The notes under the pieces were generated by a model. It had not been told where the DNA came from. It saw nothing but the letters and a program-made list of their open reading frames with translations, and searched no databases. From the NCBI GenBank assembly GCA_937996725.1, contig CALKUR010000061.1, positions 1-19,462 on the forward strand: 19,462 nucleotides of DNA, given 5' to 3'. The stretch comes from an uncultured Dechloromonas sp. Lineage in GTDB: Bacteria; Pseudomonadota; Gammaproteobacteria; Burkholderiales; Rhodocyclaceae. Both the position numbers and the translations under genes were made by a program. This document shows positions 15,241 through 19,462 of the stretch, piece by piece; the stretch's first letter is position 1; every line of letters starts with the position of its first letter.

Positions 15241-16086
15241 TCAGAGGGTAAAGATGCCTAAGGGGTCCCCGGTCTGCACCGGCAGACCCAAGTCCACATC
15301 ATAATCGACCCCGGTCAGATAGAGTCCATCCGGCATGAAGGTCGGCGGCGCAATGGTCCGGTCTTTCTGGGCCAGAAGTTCAGCCATGAGCGATGCTGCC
15401 GCCCCACCCTTGCCGACATGTACCAGCGCACCGACCAGGTTACGGATCATGTGCTGCAAAAAGGCATTGGCGGCAAAGTCAAAAACGATCCAGTCACCCT
15501 GGCGAACAACCCGAGCTTCAGTCAGCGTACGGATTGGGGTATTCGCCTGGCATTCGGCGGCGCGAAAGGCACTGAAATCATGGGTGCCCAAAATCGATTC
15601 GGCTGCTTCGGCCATCAAGCCAGCATCGAGCGGCCGGTGGAACCAGCCAATCCGCCCAGAGAACACCGCTGGTCGCTCCGGACGATTGAGCAAGATGTAA
15701 CGATAGTGCCGACCGGTGGCGGAAAAGCGGGCATGGAAATCTTCCGGTACGGGCTTGGCCCAGCGGACAGCACAGGCATCGGGCAGCAAGGCATTCACGC
15801 CACGCACCCAGGCAGTATCCGGCCGGACCACGGCGGTATCAAAGTGCACCACCTGCCCGGTGGCGTGCACGCCGGCATCAGTGCGACCGGCGCACATCAC
15901 CTGAATGGGCGCGTCGGCAATCTGGCTCAATGCGGTTTCCAACGCATCCTGGATGGTTGGCACAATCGACCCCGCCGGGCGGTCACCGATCGAATGCGGT
16001 GCGGGCCCCTGGGTCTGCCAGCCGTGGAAACATTGGCCATCATATTCGACACCCAAGGCCCAACGTTGCGATGGTGACGCAGTCAT
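15241..16086 (-). CDS. truA: tRNA pseudouridine(38-40) synthase
   Basis: TruA makes pseudouridine at positions 38-40 of the anticodon stem-loop. The 281-residue product has the catalytic aspartate, Asp70, in CAGRTDAGVHATGQV. It also has DFHARFSATGRHYRY, GTHDFSAFRA and FLQHMIRNLVGALV. Between the usual FxGWQ segment and the TIQDALE helix lies an extra stretch of about 14 residues (GPAPHSIGDRPAGSIV) that most family members lack. This shifts the catalytic Asp about ten positions from its place in E. coli. The start overlaps the upstream membrane-protein gene by ATGA. Its place upstream of trpF is the betaproteobacterial norm. Confidence 0.95.
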   Translation of the reverse strand: MTASPSQRWALGVEYDGQCFHGWQTQGPAPHSIGDRPAGSIVPTIQDALETALSQIADAPIQVMCAGRTDAGVHATGQVVHFDTAVVRPDTAWVRGVNALLPDACAVRWAKPVPEDFHARFSATGRHYRYILLNRPERPAVFSGRIGWFHRPLDAGLMAEAAESILGTHDFSAFRAAECQANTPIRTLTEARVVRQGDWIVFDFAANAFLQHMIRNLVGALVHVGKGGAAASLMAELLAQKDRTIAPPTFMPDGLYLTGVDYDVDLGLPVQTGDPLGIFTL

Positions 16087-16736
16087 GTCGTCTGCCCCAG
16101 GATCAGCGCCAGCAGGCTTAGTGCCAACAAACTGCCGCCCAACAAAAGATCGCGTTGGGTCAATGCGGCGTCGGGCAACACGATCGTTTGTGCCTGATCT
16201 AGTTCGGCCTCAAACACATCCGGGGAATTGGGTTCCATCCCGGCCAACGCTAGGACATCTTGCAGGTTGCGTGGGCTGGGGGCCGATTCGAGGTAATCAA
16301 AGACCAGGAGCAGCCGTGCCACAGCGCGTTCTGGCCATACTGATTTACCGGCCAAGGGTTGCAACAGTGCCAACGTGCCTGCAGCCAGTGCGCGTTGATC
16401 GGTGCTATCCAACAGGAGTGTCACGCTAGCCAGCATGCCAAGCAAGCGCATCAATTGCGTGATGGCTAGGTGCATGCCTTCGCTGGTGGGATAGAGACCC
16501 CATTCAGGCAACAACGCCGCACCGGGCGTCATCAACAGCGTCACCCCGAACAGCACCAGAATGAGCAAACGCAAACGACGCAGTAGCTTCATAAAGCGTG
16601 GGCGGTGCATCAACAACGCCCAAAGCACTAACCCCGCGGCCAACCAAAGGCCCAAGGTCGATTGCAGCCCGATCGCCACCGCCAACACGCCAATTAATTT
16701 CAGCGCCGGTGTCCAGATCGGGGCGTCACGCGTCAT
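16083..16736 (-). CDS. EcfT/CbiQ-like membrane protein, orphan
   Basis: A 217-residue integral membrane protein. Hydrophobic segments lie at about residues 12-42, 53-72 and 92-108, with a last helix at about 192-214. The order TPGAALLPEWGLYPTSEGMH, then LMRLLGMLASVTLLLDST, then ALLQPL resembles the transmembrane T component of energy-coupling-factor transporters. In that family a TPG...T.EG segment precedes helices that contact the ATPases. The coupling Ala-Arg-Gly/Ser motifs are not clear here; the nearest are AVARLLLVF and SAPSPRN. No ATPase or substrate-binding S component is in the window. The gene abuts the small membrane protein upstream (stop followed directly by ATG) and overlaps truA by 4 bases. 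The family assignment is by pattern and moderate. Confidence 0.6.
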   Translation of the reverse strand: MTRDAPIWTPALKLIGVLAVAIGLQSTLGLWLAAGLVLWALLMHRPRFMKLLRRLRLLILVLFGVTLLMTPGAALLPEWGLYPTSEGMHLAITQLMRLLGMLASVTLLLDSTDQRALAAGTLALLQPLAGKSVWPERAVARLLLVFDYLESAPSPRNLQDVLALAGMEPNSPDVFEAELDQAQTIVLPDAALTQRDLLLGGSLLALSLLALILGQTT

Positions 16737-16964
16737 TTAGTGCGACCGGCGGTCTTTGGTGCTGTCTGACGACAGATCCAGATTGATGGCACCCCAGTCG
16801 ACTTTGGGCTTGCGTGTGATGCGTGGCCGTTCGTCTGCCGGCGGCGACTCGTGACCCCCATGGCGCGCACGCTCGCCAACACGTGCAATGTTCACACCGA
16901 GGAACATGCCGATCAACAGAAGGAACAGGCCACCGACAATCCAGGGCCAATCAGGAACATTCAT
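16737..16964 (-). CDS. Small single-helix membrane protein, unknown
   Basis: A 75-residue protein with one N-terminal membrane helix (WIVGGLFLLLIGMFLGVNIA, about residues 8-27). A charged, probably cytoplasmic tail follows, with RITRKPKVDWGAINLDLSSD near its end. I do not recognise a family. The segment INLDLSS is faintly reminiscent of the repeated DLxxIxLDL motifs of FimV, whose gene normally occupies this place, but this is thin evidence. The ATG at 16964 directly follows a strong terminator and an AT-rich stretch, so it probably opens a new transcription unit. Its stop is directly followed by the ATG of the EcfT-like gene. Confidence 0.7.
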   Translation of the reverse strand: MNVPDWPWIVGGLFLLLIGMFLGVNIARVGERARHGGHESPPADERPRITRKPKVDWGAINLDLSSDSTKDRRSH

Positions 16965-16975
16965 TCATCTACTCT

Positions 16976-17007
16976 TATAAAACGAAACGCCCCACTCGCG
17001 TGAGGCG
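16976..17007 (-). terminator. Rho-independent terminator downstream of asd
   Basis: On the minus strand CGCCTCAC and GTGGGGCG pair (one G-T) around a GCGA tetraloop, then TTTCGTTTTAT follows. The stem is 16988-17007. It would stop transcription coming from asd before the small membrane-protein gene. Confidence 0.88.
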
Positions 17008-17048
17008 CTAATGCGACCACGAGCAAATGGCTTAGCGAGCGGGATAGA

Positions 17049-17116
17049 GTGCGAGGCGTACCGAACGGAGCGACCGAGACATACCTCTTAGGTAGGCGAG
17101 GAAGCGAGTACGGCAC
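17049..17116. repeat. Imperfect palindromic, repeat-like spacer element
   Basis: The 139-bp spacer between the asd stop and the terminator holds a structured element. Its core is TACCT-CTT-AGGTA (17082-17094). Outer arms are GTGC-GAGG-CGTAC (17049-17061) and GTACG-GCAC (17108-17116), which pair with a bulge. It is rich in GCGAG and GACCGAG words. Its look is that of a dispersed, REP-like intergenic repeat. Only one copy is in this window, so the repeat status is inference. I see no convincing gene in the spacer. Confidence 0.45.
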
Positions 17117-17146
17117 AACAAAGCAATCTGCCCGCGCAGCAAACCA

Positions 17147-18277
17147 TTAACCAGTAACGAGGATGCGCAGCATACGGCGTAAGGGTTCGGCAGCGCCCCA
17201 CAGCAGCTGGTCGCCACAGGTGAATGCGGCCAGGTAATCCGGGCCCATCGCCATCTTGTGCAGACGGCCCACCGGGATCGTCAGCGTTCCGGTGACGGCC
17301 GCTGGCGTCAGATCACGCTCGCTAATCTCGCGATCATTCGGCACAACCTTCACCCACTGGTTGGCCTTGGCGATGATGTCGCTGACTTCGTCCAGCGGCA
17401 CATCCTTCTTGAGCTTGATGGTCAGGCCCTGGCTGTGGCAGCGCATGGCGCCGATGCGCACGCACAGGCCATCGATCGGGATCGAACCGGCGCTGCGGAA
17501 AGCCGGGTTGCCCAGGATCTTGTTGCACTCGGCGCCGCCTTTCCACTCTTCCTTGCTCTGGCCGTGCTCCACAGGCACGTCGATCCAGGGGATCAGGCTG
17601 CCTGCCAGCGCAGTGTTGCGGAAGTTCTTGGTGGGGAAGGACGCATCACGCATGGTGGCGGCCACCTTGCGGTCGATGTCGAGGATGGCCGAGGCCGGGT
17701 CGGCCAGCTCGGCCTTGACGGCGTCGTGCAGCGCGCCCATTTGCGAGAGCAGCTCGCGCATGTTCTGCGCGCCGGCGCCCGAGGCGGCCTGGTAGGTCAT
17801 GGCCGAGACCCACTCGACCAGGTTGTGCTGGAACAGGCCACCCAGGCCCATCAGCATCAGGCTCACGGTGCAGTTGCCGCCGATCCAGTTCTTGCCGCCT
17901 TGGCCCAGCGACTGGTCGATCACGTTGCGGTTGACCGGGTCCAGGATGATGACCGCGTCATCGGCCATGCGCAGGCTCGAGGCGGCGTCGATCCAGTGGC
18001 CGTTCCAGCCGGCAGCGCGCAGCTTGGGGTAGACCTCTTTGGTGTAGTCGCCACCCTGGCAGGTGATGATGATCTCGCACTTTTTCAGGGCGTCGATGTT
18101 GTTGGCATCCTGCAGCGTGGTTTCGTTCTTGGCCATCGCGGGGGCTTTGCCGCCCGTGTTGGAGGTGGAGAAGAACACCGGCTCGATCAGGTCAAAGTCC
18201 TTTTCCTGAATCATGCGGTCCATCAGAACCGAGCCGACCATGCCGCGCCAGCCGACCAAACCTACCAACTTGCTCAT
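17147..18277 (-). CDS. asd: Aspartate-semialdehyde dehydrogenase
   Basis: Asd reduces aspartyl phosphate to aspartate semialdehyde with NADPH, the step after aspartate kinase. The 376-residue product is of the long Gram-negative type. It has the nucleotide-binding VGLVGWRGMVG at the N-terminus, the catalytic cysteine Cys136 in GGNCTVSLMLM, and WVSAMTYQAASGAGAQNMRE. The catalytic histidine lies in RIGAMRCHSQG, and the protein ends with LLWGAAEPLRRMLR. AGGG lies about 8 bases before the ATG at 18277. Most of the gene uses almost only G/C-ending codons, with a Comamonadaceae-like protein sequence. From about 17350 to the stop, A/T-ending codons (AAT, GAT, ATT, CGT, TTA, GTT) become common, as in the rest of the window. 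The gene thus looks mosaic, by recombination or assembly. Confidence 0.97.
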   Translation of the reverse strand: MSKLVGLVGWRGMVGSVLMDRMIQEKDFDLIEPVFFSTSNTGGKAPAMAKNETTLQDANNIDALKKCEIIITCQGGDYTKEVYPKLRAAGWNGHWIDAASSLRMADDAVIILDPVNRNVIDQSLGQGGKNWIGGNCTVSLMLMGLGGLFQHNLVEWVSAMTYQAASGAGAQNMRELLSQMGALHDAVKAELADPASAILDIDRKVAATMRDASFPTKNFRNTALAGSLIPWIDVPVEHGQSKEEWKGGAECNKILGNPAFRSAGSIPIDGLCVRIGAMRCHSQGLTIKLKKDVPLDEVSDIIAKANQWVKVVPNDREISERDLTPAAVTGTLTIPVGRLHKMAMGPDYLAAFTCGDQLLWGAAEPLRRMLRILVTG

Positions 18278-18380
18278 TTCAATGCCCTTTCAAAGTTAAA
18301 CAGTGCCACACACGACTGGGACAGCTGCCTGCTTGCCCGGCTCGTCTGGCCGGGGAGGGCGCACGACGAACCAGAGCCGT

Positions 18381-18482
18381 TCAGCCCTTAATGGTCGTGG
18401 TTTTGGTGGAGGTTGCGCGCGCGCCAGCAGCCACCATGGTGGCGGCAGCAAGGTTCTGGGTGAACAGGCGGGCGGCAAACAT
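18381..18482 (-). CDS. Possible 33-residue small protein upstream of asd
   Basis: A short frame opens with an ATG at 18482, 7 bases after a TACAAT box, and ends with TGA at 18381. The product has a hydrophobic and basic start (MFAARLFTQNLAAATMVAAG) and a Lys/Thr-rich end. There is no ribosome-binding site, so it would have to be leaderless or is not translated. It may be a leader peptide, a real small protein or chance. The evidence is only the box, the frame and its place. Confidence 0.25.
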   Translation of the reverse strand: MFAARLFTQNLAAATMVAAGARATSTKTTTIKG

Positions 18483-18553
18483 GGGCCTGATTGTACCGGA
18501 TCGGCTTGGATGGGCCTGACGGCACGGCATGCCTGATGGGGATGCCGTCCGGC

Positions 18554-18587
18554 CAACAAAAAAGCGCCCGAAGGCGCTTCTTTGTTC
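18554..18587 (-). terminator. Rho-independent terminator after leuB
   Basis: On the minus strand AAGCGCC-TTCG-GGCGCTT forms a 7-bp stem with a stable TTCG loop, followed by TTTTTTGTTGG. Flanking AACAAA/TTTGTT extends the symmetry. It begins about 15 bases after the leuB stop. Confidence 0.9.
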
Positions 18588-18602
18588 GAAACACCGGGCA
18601 GA

Positions 18603-19462
18603 TCAGCCCAGTGCCTTGACCACCGCGTTGCCCATTTCCTGGGTGCCGACCTTGGTCGTGCCTTCGCTGTAGATGTCGGGCGTGCGCAGGCCCTGGGCCA
18701 GCACGGCCTTGACCGCGGTTTCGATGCGCTCGGCGGCTTCGGCCTGGTTGAGGCTAAAGCGCAGCATCATCGCAGCCGACAAGATGGTGGCCAGCGGGTT
18801 GGCCACGCCCTTGCCAGCGATGTCAGGCGCGCTGCCGTGGCTGGGCTCGTACAGGCCTTGGTTTTTCGTGTTGAGGCTGGCCGAGGGCAGCATGCCGATC
18901 GAGCCGGTCAGCATCGAGGCTTCGTCCGAGAGGATGTCGCCGAACATGTTGCCGGTCACGACCACGTCAAAGGCCTTGGGCGCCTTGACCAGCTGCATGG
19001 CGGCGTTGTCCACGTACATGTGCTCCAGCGTCACATCGGGGTACTGGGCATGCACCTCGGTGACCACGTCCTTCCAGAACTGGAAGGTTTCGAGCACGTT
19101 GGCCTTGTCGACCGAGGTCAGGCGCTTGCTGCGCTTCTGCGCGGCCTGGAAGGCGACATGCGCGATGCGGCGGATCTCCGGCTCGGAATAGCGCATCGTG
19201 TCAAAGCCTTCGCGCGCACCCTGGAACGGGCCATCCGGCGCTGCGCGTACGCCGCGCGGCTGACCGAAGTAGATGTCGCCGTTCAGTTCGCGCACGATCA
19301 GGATGTCGAGACCGGACACGACTTCGGGCTTCAGCGTCGATGCGCCGACCAGTTCCGGATACAGGATCGCCGGACGGAAGTTCGCGAACAGCGTCAGGTG
19401 CTTGCGCAGGCCCAGGATCGCCTGCTCGGGGCGGAGTTGCCGTTCGAGCTTGTCGTACTTCC
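18603..19462 (-). CDS. leuB: 3-isopropylmalate dehydrogenase (5' end cut by window edge)
   Basis: LeuB oxidises and decarboxylates 3-isopropylmalate in leucine synthesis. The frame is open to the window edge, giving 285 residues, so about 70 N-terminal residues are missing. An apparent start at 19319 is only an internal GTG valine. The substrate- and cofactor-binding segments are present: LRPEQAILGLRKHL, ASTLKPEVV, RELNGDIYFGQPRG, the TSVDKANVLETFQFW lysine region, MYVDNAAMQLV, GNMFGDILSDE and LYEPSHGSAPDIAGKG. Codon use from the edge to about 19200 (GCG, CCG, GGT) looks different from the part after about 19150 (GCC, CTG, GTG), and the first part reads Burkholderia-like. It is followed by a strong terminator. 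Confidence 0.97.
   Translation of the reverse strand, partial: KYDKLERQLRPEQAILGLRKHLTLFANFRPAILYPELVGASTLKPEVVSGLDILIVRELNGDIYFGQPRGVRAAPDGPFQGAREGFDTMRYSEPEIRRIAHVAFQAAQKRSKRLTSVDKANVLETFQFWKDVVTEVHAQYPDVTLEHMYVDNAAMQLVKAPKAFDVVVTGNMFGDILSDEASMLTGSIGMLPSASLNTKNQGLYEPSHGSAPDIAGKGVANPLATILSAAMMLRFSLNQAEAAERIETAVKAVLAQGLRTPDIYSEGTTKVGTQEMGNAVVKALG

Larger units (their letters stand above)
18278..18602. other. 325-bp intergenic region between leuB and asd
   Basis: This gap holds, in minus-strand order, the leuB terminator, a possible promoter and a possible 33-codon reading frame. A TACAAT -10-like box lies at 18495-18490 (minus strand) with no good -35. If it is used, the asd mRNA would have a leader of about 200 nt. 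I see no riboswitch that I can name. The remaining frames across the region are proline-rich composition artefacts. Confidence 0.5.

Noticed and set aside
15418..16077. 219-codon plus-strand frame opposite truA
   Set aside because: Antisense shadow of truA; no start signals and no recognisable motif.
17032..17217. 61-codon minus-strand frame spanning the spacer after asd
   Set aside because: Overlaps the asd 3' end in another frame, has no ribosome-binding site, and runs through the palindromic spacer.
17258..18391. Long open frame (377 codons) on the plus strand opposite asd
   Set aside because: It lies antisense to a clearly real gene with high G/C at third positions, which removes stop codons on the other strand. 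The translation is low-complexity and matches no family I know.

Overview
The window is a chromosomal stretch of a betaproteobacterium. The gene order truA-trpF-trpB-trpA-accD-folC-SPOR gene-cvpA-purF-metZ, with asd and leuB just upstream, is the classical betaproteobacterial arrangement. Most protein sequences also read as betaproteobacterial (QueD, AcuI, MetZ, long Gram-negative-type Asd). No insertion sequence, CRISPR array, prophage or rRNA was seen.

Layout. Left edge: the N-terminal 140 codons of lysC (minus), divergent from a small XRE-like DNA-binding gene (plus) with a good promoter. Next come a radical SAM gene (minus) and a divergent queD (plus), then a PGDYG-family gene and an acuI-type reductase as a two-gene unit (minus). 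A tRNA-Ser(UGA) with its own terminator follows. Then comes a 651-residue DEAD-box-like helicase (minus) whose ATPase motifs are visibly degenerate.

From about 16964 down to 6046, twelve genes run head to tail on the minus strand with overlaps or short gaps: a small one-helix membrane protein, an EcfT/CbiQ-like membrane protein, truA, trpF, trpB, trpA, accD, folC, a SPOR-domain protein, cvpA, purF and metZ. They serve tRNA pseudouridylation, the last steps of tryptophan synthesis, malonyl-CoA formation, folate polyglutamylation, septal peptidoglycan binding, purine entry and methionine synthesis. I saw no strong terminator inside this run, so it may be one long transcription unit or several overlapping ones.

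Right edge: a strong terminator and a structured, repeat-like spacer separate this cluster from asd and an incomplete leuB (both minus). Codon use in asd and leuB differs clearly from the rest, with nearly all third positions G or C and a Comamonadaceae-like protein sequence over most of asd. It seems to change inside both genes. This points to recombination or to a chimeric assembly. fimV, usually found between asd and truA in this group, is absent.

Most of the window is ordinary housekeeping. The points most worth a second look are the degenerate DEAD-box protein, the mosaic asd/leuB end, the cysteine-containing C-terminal tail on TrpB, and the EcfT-like protein with its small partner where fimV would be expected.
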